From Chachezhania sediminis (GTDB lineage: Bacteria; Pseudomonadota; Alphaproteobacteria; Rhodobacterales; Rhodobacteraceae): DNA of 64,000 nucleotides. A program made the position numbers and the translations under genes. The DNA is taken from the NCBI RefSeq assembly GCF_009765275.1, contig NZ_VOPH01000007.1, forward strand, positions 62,001 to 126,000, given 5' to 3'. Shown piece by piece: positions 1 through 8,756 of this stretch (position 1 is the stretch's first letter; each line of letters begins with the position of its first letter). The notes beneath the pieces are model-generated. The model saw only the letters and a program-made list of their open reading frames with translations. It made no database searches and was not told the origin of the DNA.

Positions 1-78
1 CTTGTCAGCGGCAACACCAATGCCCCCTGCATCATGATCGGCGAAAAGGCGGCCGACCTGATCCTAGGGGCCGCCTGA
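1..78 (+). CDS. GMC-family oxidoreductase, C-terminal end only (partial)
   Basis: The window opens inside a gene. The last 25 codons read LVSGNTNAPCIMIGEKAADL and then ILGAA before TGA at 76-78. The pattern SGNTNAP-x-IMI-x-EKAAD is the usual C-terminus of FAD-dependent glucose-methanol-choline oxidoreductases (alcohol or choline dehydrogenase type), where the Asn lies near the active site. Only 28 bases separate its stop from the TRAP binding protein, so it is probably the upstream member of the same operon. It may oxidise an alcohol handled by the downstream acyl-CoA ligase pathway; that is inference. The rest of the protein lies outside the window. Confidence 0.6.
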   Translation, partial: LVSGNTNAPCIMIGEKAADLILGAA

Positions 79-106
79 CCCGACACGCAATCTCTAGGAG
101 GAGAGA

Positions 107-1105
107 ATGAAGTTGAAGTCCCTGGCCGCCCTTGCGGCTCTGATGACCAGTGTCTGCGCGGCATCGGTCGCCACCGCGACCGAGCTGAAATATGCATCGT
201 CCGCGCCGTCGAATTCCCCCTGGGCCAAGCTGATCGATGTCCTGGTCCAGGATACCGATACCAGGACCGGCGGCGACCTGAAGATCGTGCCCTTCCTGAA
301 CAGCCAGCTGGGCGACGAGGCCACGGTGATCCAGCAGGTCGCCCGCGGCCGGGTCGAGATGGGCGGCTTTTCCATCACCGCCGCGGCGGTGGTCGTGCCG
401 GAACTGGGCCTTCTGAACGCGCCCTTCCTGTGGGACAGCACCGACCAGGCCGCCTGCGCGCTGGACGAACACCTGCAGACCTCGCTGCGGCCCTATTTCG
501 AAAAGCGCGGCCTGGTTAACATGTCCTGGGGCGAAACCGGGTATCAGCGCATCTTCGCGGACACGCCCGTCGAAACGGTCGAGGACCTGCAGGCGCTGAA
601 GATCCGCGTGTCCCCGGCCAAGGGGTCGGTCGATGCGTTCAAGGCCATCGGCGTCAACGGCGTGATCCTGCCCCTGACCGAGATCAACTCGGGCCTGCAG
701 ACCGGGCTGTTCGACGCGGCCGAACTGAACATCACCTTCGGCGTGATGACCGGTGCAGGCAAGCTGGCCCCGGTGGTGACACGGACCGACCACGTCTACC
801 TGCCGTCGCTGACCGTGGTGTCCAAGCGCGCCTTCGACAAGCTGCCGCCCGAGCAGCAGGAGGTGCTGATGACCGCCTCGGTTCCGGGCCCTGAACAACG
901 CCGGACAGTTCAGTCGGTCGAAGCCGCGCTGACGCAGAAGCTGGTGGCCGAAGGCGGATCCATCGTCGACATGGCCCCGGGCGAACGCGACAGGCTGCGC
1001 GACGAGATGGTGAAATCGTGGCCCCAGCTTGTGAAGGACATCGGCAATGACGCGCCCGAGGTCTGGCAACTGATCCAGGACGCCAAGGCGGCGTGCAGCG
1101 ACTGA
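107..1105 (+). CDS. dctP: TRAP transporter solute-binding protein, DctP family
   Basis: Periplasmic solute receptor of a tripartite ATP-independent transporter, 332 residues, the usual family length. An N-terminal Sec signal (MKLKSLAALAAL, cleavage near ATA-TELKY, about residue 25) is followed by the DctP fold with the typical ELKYASSAPSNSPWAK start. The helix with the ligand-carboxylate arginine is recognisable around LKIRVSPAKGSVDAFKAIG (about residue 165). A strong AGGAGG-type ribosome site lies just before ATG 107. It is followed by the small and large permease genes, so the three components are together. The substrate is not readable from sequence; the adjacent feruloyl-CoA-synthase-like gene suggests an aromatic or phenylpropanoid carboxylate (inference). 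Confidence 0.9.
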   Translation: MKLKSLAALAALMTSVCAASVATATELKYASSAPSNSPWAKLIDVLVQDTDTRTGGDLKIVPFLNSQLGDEATVIQQVARGRVEMGGFSITAAAVVVPELGLLNAPFLWDSTDQAACALDEHLQTSLRPYFEKRGLVNMSWGETGYQRIFADTPVETVEDLQALKIRVSPAKGSVDAFKAIGVNGVILPLTEINSGLQTGLFDAAELNITFGVMTGAGKLAPVVTRTDHVYLPSLTVVSKRAFDKLPPEQQEVLMTASVPGPEQRRTVQSVEAALTQKLVAEGGSIVDMAPGERDRLRDEMVKSWPQLVKDIGNDAPEVWQLIQDAKAACSD

Positions 1106-1130
1106 CGCGACACCAGCCGGGACGAGGTCC

Positions 1131-1622
1131 ATGTTCAAGAACATCCTGATCTGGCTGCGGCGCGTCGAAGGCGCCGTCGCAGCCCTGGCCTTCGTCATGG
1201 CCGCCGGCGCGGTGCTGTCGGATGTCGTGGCGCGGGAAATCTTTGCCAGCAGCCTGTGGGGCGCGACCAAGTTCGCGGTCTTCTGCGCCGCCGTCGCGGG
1301 TTTCCTGGGCATCGGCCTTGCCACCGACAACGGCATGCACCTGCGCCCCAGCTTTGCCGACGGGCTGGTCCCCGCAGGGCTGGAGCCGGCGATGGCACGG
1401 CTGGCACCCTGGCTGACCGCGGGCTTCTACTTTGCCGCGGCCTGGGTCAGCTATCTCTATGTCCGGGAAAGCTACGAGTTCGGGCAGGCCGCGCCCGTGC
1501 TGGACTGGCCGCTCTGGATCATCCAGGTGGTCATGCCCTATGCCTTTCTGTCCAATGGCATCCGCCAGACGATCTACGGCATCGACCCGCGCCTGGCGCC
1601 CGAAACCGCGGGGCTGTTCTGA
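1131..1622 (+). CDS. dctQ: TRAP transporter small permease, DctQ family
   Basis: A small integral membrane protein of 163 residues with about four hydrophobic segments (around residues 15-35, 48-68, 88-108 and 125-145), matching the DctQ/TRAP small-subunit length and topology. It forms the membrane complex with DctM. It starts 25 bases after dctP, and its TGA (1620-1622) overlaps the ATG of dctM in the arrangement TGATG, so translation is likely coupled. No unusual feature is seen. Confidence 0.85.
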   Translation: MFKNILIWLRRVEGAVAALAFVMAAGAVLSDVVAREIFASSLWGATKFAVFCAAVAGFLGIGLATDNGMHLRPSFADGLVPAGLEPAMARLAPWLTAGFYFAAAWVSYLYVRESYEFGQAAPVLDWPLWIIQVVMPYAFLSNGIRQTIYGIDPRLAPETAGLF

Positions 1623-2881
1623 TGCCCCCCTATGTCGTGATACCGCTGATCATCGCAGGGCTTCTGCTGCTGCGCCAGAACATCGCCGTCATCCTGATGG
1701 TCGTCCTGGCCTACCTGCAGGTAGGCCTGGGCGGCGGCCAGCTGACCTGGATCGCCGAGGACGTCTGGAACGCCATCGACAGCGAGATCCTGCTGCCGAT
1801 CCCGCTGTTCATCCTGTGCGGCGGGATCATGACCCGCGGGTCCATCGCCGCCAAGCTGATCCGCATCATCCGCGTGCTGACCTGCCCTCTGCCGGGCGGG
1901 CTGGCGGTGGCCGCGATCGTGTCCTGCGCCGTCTTTGCCGCTATTTCCGGTTCCTCGCCGGTGACCATGCTGGCGGTGGGCACCGTGCTCTATCCCGCCT
2001 TGCTGAACGAGGGATACGACCAGAAATTCGCCCTTGGCGCGCTCGTCTCCTCCGGCACGCTGGGGATCATCATCCCGCCGTCGATCCCGATGATCCTCTA
2101 CGGCATCTCGACCGAGACCTCGATCACCGACATCTTCACCGCCGGCATCCTGCCGGGACTGCTGCTGACGGCGACGCTGTCGGGCTATGCCCTGTTCGTG
2201 AACCGCAAGATGACCGGCACGCCCTGGGTCCTGGCCGACATCGTCGACGCCTTCCGCGACGGGATCCTGGCGCTGCTGATGCCGGTGATCCTGCTGGCGG
2301 GCATCTTCTCGGGCTTTTTCACCGCCACCGAATCCGCCGCCGTCGCCCTGGCCTATGCGGTGCTGATCGAGGTGCTGGTGTTCCGCGAGCTGTCGGCCAG
2401 GGACTTCCTGAACACGGCGATCCGCACCACGGCCCTGCTCGGAACCCTGTTCCCGGTGCTGGCCCTGGCTCTGGGCCTGAACAAGTTCCTGATCGCCGAA
2501 GGCTTCCCCCAGATGGTGGCCGAATGGCTGAACGCCCATGTCGAAACCTCGACCGGGTTCCTGATCCGCTTCAACCTGCTGATGCTGGTCGTCGGCTGTT
2601 TCATGGATGCCGGCAGCGCCATCCTGATCTTGGCACCGATCATGAACGTGATCGCCTCCAGCTACGGGCTGGACCCGGTCCACATGGGCATCGTCATGGT
2701 GATGAACCTGGAAATCGGGTTCCTGACACCGCCCATGGGGCTGAACCTGATCGTCGCAATGACGGCCTTCGGGGCGTCGTTCGGGAATGTGGTGCGATCT
2801 TCGCTGCCGTTCCTGGCGCTGATCGTCCTGGTGCTTCTGGTCGTGACCTGGGTGCCCTGGCTGTCGCTGGCGTTGCTGTGA
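1622..2881 (+). CDS. dctM: TRAP transporter large permease, DctM family
   Basis: The sodium-coupled channel subunit of the TRAP transporter, 419 residues. ATG 1622 is chosen because it overlaps the dctQ stop and gives the standard family length; the open frame extends further upstream, but that part is a shadow of dctQ. The protein is almost entirely hydrophobic and shows the DctM hallmarks of a Gly/Pro-rich helix-breaking segment (GTLGIIIPPSIPMILYGI, about residues 147-164) and a C-terminal NLEIGFLTPPMGLNL stretch. The ligase gene follows 24 bases after its stop, consistent with one operon from before base 1 to 4705. Confidence 0.9.
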   Translation: MPPYVVIPLIIAGLLLLRQNIAVILMVVLAYLQVGLGGGQLTWIAEDVWNAIDSEILLPIPLFILCGGIMTRGSIAAKLIRIIRVLTCPLPGGLAVAAIVSCAVFAAISGSSPVTMLAVGTVLYPALLNEGYDQKFALGALVSSGTLGIIIPPSIPMILYGISTETSITDIFTAGILPGLLLTATLSGYALFVNRKMTGTPWVLADIVDAFRDGILALLMPVILLAGIFSGFFTATESAAVALAYAVLIEVLVFRELSARDFLNTAIRTTALLGTLFPVLALALGLNKFLIAEGFPQMVAEWLNAHVETSTGFLIRFNLLMLVVGCFMDAGSAILILAPIMNVIASSYGLDPVHMGIVMVMNLEIGFLTPPMGLNLIVAMTAFGASFGNVVRSSLPFLALIVLVLLVVTWVPWLSLALL

Positions 2882-2905
2882 CCCCGCTGCATTGGAAGAG
2901 CTGAG

Positions 2906-4705
2906 ATGACCGACCCGTCGACCCGTCCCTACCGCCCGTTCGCGCGCCGCGCGCCCGACATCCGGATCGACCGCCGCGCCGACGGCACGATCCTGATCGA
3001 CGCGCCTACGCAGGGTACATGCGACATCGCCAGCATCGGCGAGGCGCTGCGCCGCAATGCCCTTGCCCTACCCGACCGCATCTTCCTGGCCGAGCGCGGC
3101 CCCGACGGCGGCTGGTCCGAGCTGACCTATGCCGGCGCCTGGCAGCAGGCGGCCAATGCGGCGCAGTGGATGCTGGATGCCGGGCTGGGGCAGGACACGC
3201 CGTTGATGATCCTGTCGGGCAACAGCCTGGCCCATGCCGTCATCACGCTGGCCGCGCACCTAGTGAACGTGCCGGTCGTCCCCGTCTCGCCCCCCTATGC
3301 GCTGGCGAGCCCCGGTTGCGAAAAACTGCTGGCCTGCGCCCGGGTCGTGCCGCCCGCCGCCGTCTTCGTCGAGGACGCGGCCCGCTTTGCCAATGCCCTG
3401 GAAAAGCTGGACCTGCCCCCGGCGCTGACCATCGCCGTTCAGCCGGCAGGCCGGGCGGTGGCCCTTGCCGATGTCGTGGCCACGCCCGCGACCCCGGCGG
3501 TCGACAGCGCCCTGTCCGCGATCCGGGGCGACGACGTTGGCAAGATCCTGTTCACCTCCGGTTCGACCGGCGCGCCCAAGGCCGTGATCAACACCCAGTT
3601 CAACATGGTGGCCGTGCCCTTCGCGCGAAAGACGGTCCTGGCCGAACCAACGCACGAGATCCTGCTGGACTGGCTGCCCTGGCACCACACCTTCGGCGGA
3701 AACGCGGTGCTGAACGGGGCGCTCTACAACGGGAACACGCTCTATATCGACGACGGCAGACCCCTGCCCGGCCAGTTCGCCGCTACCGTGCGCAACCTGG
3801 TGGAACTGCGGCCGACCCAGTTTTCGTCGGTCCCGGCGGCCTTCGATGCGCTGGCGCAGGCGCTGGAAGGGTCCGAGCCGCTGCGTCAGGCCTTCTTTTC
3901 CCGCGTGAAGCTTCTGACCTATGGCGGTGCCGCGCTGGGGCAGAAGACGCATGACCGGATCCAGGCCTGCGCCGTCGCGACCTGCGGCGAACGCATCCAT
4001 TTCGCGACCGGCTGCGGATCGACGGAAACCACCAGCATGACCACCGCCGTCTACTGGGACATGGACAGGATGGGCGCCATCGGCCTGCCCTTGCCCGGCA
4101 GCACGGTCAAGCTGGTCCCCGAAGGCAACGAATACGGGCTGTCGGTCAGGGGCGACCAGGTCGCGGCGGGCTATGTCGGGCAGGACGGGTTCCTGGACGA
4201 CGAAGGCTTCTTCGACACCGGCGACGCGGTCAGCTGGCTGACCCCCGACGATCCCGGCCAGGGCCTGGTCTTCCGCGGGCGTTTGTCCGAGAACTTCAAG
4301 CTGCTGAGCGGCACCTGGGTCCGCGCCGGTGCCGTCCGAGTCCGGCTGGTCAGCGCGCTGGCGCCCCATGTCCAGGATGCCGTCATCGCCGGCCAGGACC
4401 GTGACCGCGCCACGGCGCTGGTCTGGCTGAAGCCGCAATATTCCAGGGACGACCCGGAGGTCCGCGATGCCTTGGCCACGGCGCTGCGCGCCTACAACGC
4501 GGATGCCGCGGGCGCGGCCGAGCGGATCGACCGGCTGGCGATCCTGACCGAACCGCCGTCGCTGCAACAGGGCGAGATCACCGACAAGCACTACATCAAC
4601 CAGCGCGCGGTGCTGAACCATCGCGCCGCCGCCGTTTCGGCCCTTTACGACGATGCGGGCAATCCCGGGCTTGTCCTTGTCAGCCCCCGGGATCAGGCAT
4701 CATGA
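2906..4705 (+). CDS. Feruloyl-CoA synthase-like AMP-binding acyl-CoA ligase
   Basis: An adenylate-forming ligase of 599 residues expected to convert a carboxylic acid, ATP and CoA to acyl-CoA, AMP and PPi in the cytoplasm. The AMP/ATP-binding loop LFTSGSTGAPKAV lies at about residues 214-226, followed by LDWLPWHHTFGGN, a variant of the WNHTFGG block typical of feruloyl/hydroxycinnamoyl-CoA synthases. The late motifs GYVGQDGFLDDEGFFDTGDA and FRGRLSENFKL are the adenylate-forming A7/A8 regions. As in other feruloyl-CoA synthases, the C-terminal domain deviates from standard ligases. Last gene of the TRAP operon, so the transported acid is probably its substrate (inference). It could act on another aryl or alkyl acid. 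Confidence 0.75.
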   Translation: MTDPSTRPYRPFARRAPDIRIDRRADGTILIDAPTQGTCDIASIGEALRRNALALPDRIFLAERGPDGGWSELTYAGAWQQAANAAQWMLDAGLGQDTPLMILSGNSLAHAVITLAAHLVNVPVVPVSPPYALASPGCEKLLACARVVPPAAVFVEDAARFANALEKLDLPPALTIAVQPAGRAVALADVVATPATPAVDSALSAIRGDDVGKILFTSGSTGAPKAVINTQFNMVAVPFARKTVLAEPTHEILLDWLPWHHTFGGNAVLNGALYNGNTLYIDDGRPLPGQFAATVRNLVELRPTQFSSVPAAFDALAQALEGSEPLRQAFFSRVKLLTYGGAALGQKTHDRIQACAVATCGERIHFATGCGSTETTSMTTAVYWDMDRMGAIGLPLPGSTVKLVPEGNEYGLSVRGDQVAAGYVGQDGFLDDEGFFDTGDAVSWLTPDDPGQGLVFRGRLSENFKLLSGTWVRAGAVRVRLVSALAPHVQDAVIAGQDRDRATALVWLKPQYSRDDPEVRDALATALRAYNADAAGAAERIDRLAILTEPPSLQQGEITDKHYINQRAVLNHRAAAVSALYDDAGNPGLVLVSPRDQAS

Positions 4706-4719
4706 TCAGTGGGTAACAA

Positions 4720-4946
4720 GAACAGAGAAGGCGGAGAGGTAGACCCGGGACTCCGATCACAGCGTCCTTTCAAACGCGCCAATCCATGAGCCAGCCGAAC
4801 ATGACCCGGTTGCGGAGTTTTCTATCCGTGACTTGGCATTTTCGTTGCTATCCGCCGGGGGTGCAGGCACGTAACCCCGTGTCTTTCGCCCCATCCCAGG
4901 ACCAGTCGGCGTCGTAGCCGCGGTCCTGGGCGGCGTTTTGGACGCC
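4720..4946 (-). mobile_element. Decayed IS5-family transposase C-terminus
   Basis: Read on the minus strand from about 4946, this stretch encodes AAQDRGYDADW (DRGYDADW at 4902-4925) and then KDTGLRACTPGG before an in-frame stop (TAG at 4848-4850). In other frames it continues with RKLRNRVMFGWLMDWRV and RCDRSP. These match, in order, the conserved IS5-group blocks DRGYDADW, GI-x-PCIP, a K-x-E-x-MFGRLKDWRR-like block and RYDR. Several frameshifts and the loss of the upstream catalytic part show it is a relic. It fills the gap between the ligase stop and the HerA-like gene stop. The match is from memory of family motifs. Confidence 0.6.
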
Positions 4947-4948
4947 CG

Positions 4949-6490
4949 TCAACGCGCTCGAAACAGTCCTCCGAGGATGCCGCGCACGATGCGGCGGCCG
5001 GTGGTGCCTTTCAGTTCCTTGAGCACCACCGAACCGATGGCAGCACCGAAACTATCATCCGTTTCCACGCGTACGGACGAGGATCGGGTCACACGTGTTC
5101 CGGTGTAACGCCAGGCCGCGCGAAATTCGCGTTCACCCGCCACAGGTCCGTCTTCCTCGGTCTCGGCCCGTTCGGCGGCAACCGCGGCATGTTCTGCCCG
5201 TGCACGGAGGATCTCGTAGGCCGACTCCCGGTCGACAGCCTGCTCGTATTTCCCCGCGACCGGCGAGGCCGCGATGACACGTTCGCGCGCTTCGGAGCCG
5301 AGCGGCCCGAGCTGCGACGAAGGAGGGCGGATCAGCGTCCGCTGGACCATGCCCGGCACGCCCTTGTTTTCCAGAAGCGACGTGACCGCCTCGCCTGTCC
5401 CGACTTCGCGGATTGCGGTCTCGGTGTCGAAGGCAGGGTTCTCGCGATAGGTCTCGGCTGCCTGTTTCAGCGCCTTGCGGTCGCGTGCCGTGAAGGCACG
5501 AAGCGCGTGCTGCACCCGGTTTCCCAGCTGCCCGAGCACGTCTTCGGGCACGTCGGCCGGGTTCTGTGTCACGAAGTAGATCCCGACCCCCTTGGACCGT
5601 ATCAGGCGTGCCACCTGTTCGATCTTGTCGACCAGCGCCCTGGGCGCGCCGTCGAAGAGCAGATGTGCCTCGTCGAAAAAGAACACGAGCTTCGGCTTAT
5701 CGGGATCGCCGACCTCGGGCAGTTCCTCGAACAGTTCGCTCAGAAGCCACAGGAGAAAGGTCGCGTAGAGGCGCGGGCTGGCCATCAGCGTGTCTGCAGC
5801 GAGGATGTTGATGCGCCCGCGGCCTTCCTGGTCGGTCTGCATGATGTCGGACAGCTCGAGTGCAGGCTCGCCGAACAGCCGGGCGCCCCCCTGGTTCTCC
5901 AGCACCAGAAGCCGCCGCTGGATCGCGCCGATGGAGGCCGGTGAAACGTTGCCGTAGCGCAGCGACAGCTCGGCTCGGTTCTGACCGACCCAGACCAGCA
6001 GTGCCTGGAAGTCCTTCAGGTCGAGCAGGGGCAGCCCCTGTTCGTCCGCAAGGCGGAACGCAATGTTCACGATGCCTTCCTGCGCTTCGGTCAGATCCAT
6101 CAGGCGGGCAAGAAGCAGCGGCCCCATCTCCGCGACCGTGGTGCGGACCGGGTGGCCCTGCTCCCCGAAGAGATCCCAGAAGGTAACCGGGAAACCTTCG
6201 TAGCGATATCCATCAAGGCCGATTTCCGTGGCGCGCGCACTGAAGGCCTCGTGCAGCTTGAAGTCCGTACGGCCCGGCGCGGCGAGGCCGGACAGATCGC
6301 CCTTCACGTCCGACAGGAAGACGGGCACACCCGCGGCAGAGAAGCCTTCGGCAAGGATCTGGAGGGTGACGGTCTTGCCGGTACCCGTCGCTCCGGCGAC
6401 CAGACCGTGCCGGTTGGCGTAGTCGAGCCGAAGGACCTGTGGCTTGCCGTGGTTCGCACCACCGCCACCCACGAATAGCGTGCCGTCCAT
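4949..6490 (-). CDS. HerA/YjgR-like ATPase, DUF853
   Basis: A 513-residue P-loop ATPase of the HerA-FtsK superfamily, related to E. coli YjgR (about 500 residues, DUF853). Walker A GATGTGKT is at residues 33-40, followed by the family's [14 protein letters not shown] block. A Walker B-like [13 protein letters not shown] lies near residue 270 and a [19 protein letters not shown] sensor region near residue 310. ATG 6490 follows an AGGAGG ribosome site; the frame is open farther upstream only because it shadows the lysR gene. The C-terminal tail is Glu/Arg rich. The precise role of the family is not settled. No NurA-like nuclease gene is adjacent, so I do not call a DNA-end-processing or defence pair. 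Confidence 0.85.
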   Translation of the reverse strand: MDGTLFVGGGGANHGKPQVLRLDYANRHGLVAGATGTGKTVTLQILAEGFSAAGVPVFLSDVKGDLSGLAAPGRTDFKLHEAFSARATEIGLDGYRYEGFPVTFWDLFGEQGHPVRTTVAEMGPLLLARLMDLTEAQEGIVNIAFRLADEQGLPLLDLKDFQALLVWVGQNRAELSLRYGNVSPASIGAIQRRLLVLENQGGARLFGEPALELSDIMQTDQEGRGRINILAADTLMASPRLYATFLLWLLSELFEELPEVGDPDKPKLVFFFDEAHLLFDGAPRALVDKIEQVARLIRSKGVGIYFVTQNPADVPEDVLGQLGNRVQHALRAFTARDRKALKQAAETYRENPAFDTETAIREVGTGEAVTSLLENKGVPGMVQRTLIRPPSSQLGPLGSEARERVIAASPVAGKYEQAVDRESAYEILRARAEHAAVAAERAETEEDGPVAGEREFRAAWRYTGTRVTRSSSVRVETDDSFGAAIGSVVLKELKGTTGRRIVRGILGGLFRAR

Positions 6491-6627
6491 GAGGTGCCTC
6501 CTTACCCTCTGCCAATGCCCTTCGACGTTACCCGGGTTCCGTCGTGATGGAAGCGCAAACCGGCAGCTCGGCGGCGGCGGTATTTTCCGGTCGCGACGGA
6601 AGCTTCGGGGCAAAAGCGCCCCTGCCT

Positions 6628-7539
6628 TCAGATGTTTCGGCCGGCACCCGACATGTCGCGCGGGAAGGTGCGGGCCAGATGATCGATGAAAAGGCGCACG
6701 GCGGGCGGAAGGCCGCGTCGGGTGGTGAAAACAAGGTGCACCGTCCCCATTTGACCCCGCCAGTCCGGAAGCACTCGGACCAGGCTGCCGTCGTCCAGCG
6801 CGTCGCGGCAGACATGGTCGGGAAGCAGGGCCACACCCAGCCCCTGCCTTGCCGCGGTACGCGTCGCGGCGAAATCCGCGCATCCCATCCGTACCGAAGC
6901 CCTCACCTGGTGCTGTTCGGCCGTCCCGCTTTCCAACTGCCACGAGACCTCCTCGGCCGTGTCGTCGGTGGCCAGCAACGGGACCTGCGCGAGCGCCTCC
7001 GGGGTGGCAATCCTGCTGGCCAGCGTCGGACTGGCCACGAGGATCCGGGCAGAGGTGCCCAAGGTGCGTATGATCAGCGAAGCATCGCTTTCCAGCGAGA
7101 CCCGCACCCGCAGCGCCAGATCTATCCGCTCTTCGATCAGGTCCAGCCGCCGGTCGCCCGTCACCAGTTGCAGGCGCACCTTCGGGTGACGCGCCAGGTA
7201 ATCGGTGATCAGCGGCGCGACCACCTCGACCAGGCCGCTCGGGCAACCGAAACGCACAAGGCCGTGCGGCTCGGCCAATGCCTCGACCACCAGCGCTTCC
7301 GCGCGCTCGGCCTCCTGCTGCATGGACCGGCAGCGTTCATAGAACTCCCGGCCGACATCGGTGACCCGGAAGCGGCGACTGGAACGTTCGATCAGGCGCA
7401 CGCCCAGGCGGTCCTCCAGCCCCGCGATCCGGCGGCTGAGTTTCGACTTCGGCTCCCCCAGCGCACGGCCCGCTGCAGCGAAGCCGCCATGGGTCACCAC
7501 CTCGGCGAAATAGGCGAGATCATTCAGATCGGTCCGCAT
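6628..7539 (-). CDS. LysR-family transcriptional regulator
   Basis: A 303-residue LysR-type regulator. The N-terminal winged helix-turn-helix ([20 protein letters not shown] through [20 protein letters not shown], residues 1-50) is typical, and the remainder is a LysR substrate-binding effector domain. The SKLSRR recognition helix places it near the DsdC/PA0477-like group, which often controls a divergent oxidoreductase. It is divergent from the SDR gene at 7652, with a 112-base gap holding inverted repeats. LysR regulators typically autorepress and activate the divergent gene when an inducer binds; the inducer is unknown. Confidence 0.9.
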   Translation of the reverse strand: MRTDLNDLAYFAEVVTHGGFAAAGRALGEPKSKLSRRIAGLEDRLGVRLIERSSRRFRVTDVGREFYERCRSMQQEAERAEALVVEALAEPHGLVRFGCPSGLVEVVAPLITDYLARHPKVRLQLVTGDRRLDLIEERIDLALRVRVSLESDASLIIRTLGTSARILVASPTLASRIATPEALAQVPLLATDDTAEEVSWQLESGTAEQHQVRASVRMGCADFAATRTAARQGLGVALLPDHVCRDALDDGSLVRVLPDWRGQMGTVHLVFTTRRGLPPAVRLFIDHLARTFPRDMSGAGRNI

Positions 7540-7554
7540 CTATCGTTCTCCTGA

Positions 7555-7601
7555 TGGAACGCTGAGTGTGAATATCGCTGACTATCAGCAAGTTCGTTCC
7601 A
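7555..7601. promoter_or_regulatory. Putative LysR operator region between lysR-type gene and SDR
   Basis: The divergent intergenic region contains a short perfect inverted repeat GCTGA-CTA-TCAGC (7577-7589). This is nested inside a second, wider inverted repeat TGGAACG (7555-7561) and CGTTCCA (7595-7601). LysR proteins bind dyads of this scale in divergent promoters, so this is the likely binding site. No experimental evidence exists here. Confidence 0.45.
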
Positions 7602-7651
7602 CAAACATGTTCAAGTCAACGGCAAACACGCCGTCAGACAGGAGCATGAAC

Positions 7652-8407
7652 ATGACCCGCAATTTTCAGGACAAGGTCGTCGTGATCACCGGCGGCACCA
7701 GCGGCATCGGCCTTGCCGCGGCCAAGGCCTTTGCCGCCGCCGGCGCGGCGGTCTTCATCACCGGCCGCCGGCAGGACGCCCTGGACGCGGCTGTCAGGGC
7801 GATCGGCGGTCGCGTGACCGGCGTGCAGGCCGACATGTCGGTGCTGGCCGATATCGACCGGCTCTATGACGCGGTGCAACAGGAACACGCTCAGATCGAC
7901 GTGCTTTACGCCAATGCGGGCGGCGGCGACATGCGGCCGCTGGGCGAGATAACCGAAGCACAGGTCGACGACATCTTCGGGCGCAACGTGAAGGCCGTGA
8001 TCTTCACCGTGCAGAAGGCGCTGCCGCTGATGACCCGCGGATCTTCGGTGATCCTTGCCGGGTCCACCGCCGGGACCGAAGGCACGGCCGCTTTCAGTGT
8101 CTATTCAGCGTCGAAGGCTGCCGTCAGGAACCTTGCCCGGTCGTGGATCCTGGATCTGCAGGGGACCGGGATCCGGGTCAATGTCCTCAGCCCCGGCGCG
8201 ACCCGTACGCCCGGTCTCGTCGGTCTGGCCGGCGAGGATGCCCAGGCGCAGCAGGGGTTGCTCGACCATCTGGCCAGCGCGATCCCGCTGGGGCGCGTCG
8301 GTGAGGCCGAGGAAATCGCCAAGGCGGCGCTATTCCTTGCTTCGGACGACGCAAGCTTCGTCAACGGTGCCGAACTTTTCGCGGACGGCGGCCAGGCCCA
8401 AGTCTGA
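7652..8407 (+). CDS. Short-chain dehydrogenase/reductase (SDR)
   Basis: A classical SDR oxidoreductase of 251 residues. The Rossmann NAD(P) motif VVVITGGTSGIG is near residue 8, the NAG-like ANAGGGD stretch near residue 88, and the catalytic YSASKAA (Tyr and Lys) near residue 150, preceded by a Ser in ILAGSTAG. The C-terminal ASFVNGAELFADGG matches the usual substrate loop end. I start at ATG 7652 because CAGGAG (7639-7644) is well spaced from it; ATG 7646 is too close, and the upstream ATG at 7568 lies in the operator region. Divergent from the LysR gene and probably its target. Substrate unknown. Confidence 0.85.
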   Translation: MTRNFQDKVVVITGGTSGIGLAAAKAFAAAGAAVFITGRRQDALDAAVRAIGGRVTGVQADMSVLADIDRLYDAVQQEHAQIDVLYANAGGGDMRPLGEITEAQVDDIFGRNVKAVIFTVQKALPLMTRGSSVILAGSTAGTEGTAAFSVYSASKAAVRNLARSWILDLQGTGIRVNVLSPGATRTPGLVGLAGEDAQAQQGLLDHLASAIPLGRVGEAEEIAKAALFLASDDASFVNGAELFADGGQAQV

Positions 8408-8423
8408 CGCCCACGGGCTGGCT

Positions 8424-8448
8424 TCGGCCGGCCCGCCCTTCCGGCCGA
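8424..8448 (+). terminator. Stem-loop after the SDR gene
   Basis: A perfect 8-base inverted repeat, TCGGCCGG (8424-8431) and CCGGCCGA (8441-8448), with a 9-base loop, begins 17 bases after the SDR stop. It lacks a T tract, so it may be a weak or Rho-assisted terminator. Confidence 0.5.
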
Positions 8449-8756
8449 GGGCGAAATCCAGAAGTGACCGGAACAGGCGACGGCATCTCCGTTGCACGAG
8501 CCACGCATCCCGCACTCCATCGTCATCGTAGTGGCGAAGGTGAAGCATGTTCCCCGTCAGACGTCGAGGCAGGAGTCTCTCAGCGGCCCGTTAACGAAAA
8601 TGACGTCGGTGACCGTTGTGGACACGGTCATGGTACTGGAGACGCCAGCGGCTTCCGGAACCTGACAAAACGCGATCCCTTCAGCGGCTGAGATACGGAA
8701 CATGTCGGGCGCTCTCGGCTTCCCCCCGGTTCTACGGTCGGACATGCGTCCGGATC
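8449..8756. other. Intergenic stretch with no recognised gene
   Basis: This region lies between the convergent SDR and autotransporter genes. A 62-codon minus-strand open frame (8557-8745) has no recognisable family and no convincing ribosome site. Apart from the stem-loop just before this stretch I see no RNA, repeat or mobile-element signal. Confidence 0.4.

Noticed and set aside
4949-6490. HerA-like ATPase as part of a phage-defence or DNA-end-processing pair.
   Set aside because: No NurA-like or SIR2-like partner gene is adjacent, and the protein resembles the widespread YjgR/DUF853 group; no defence island around it.
8557-8745. A 62-codon minus-strand open frame downstream of the autotransporter.
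   Set aside because: No ribosome site and no similarity to any family that I recognise; codon pattern not convincing.
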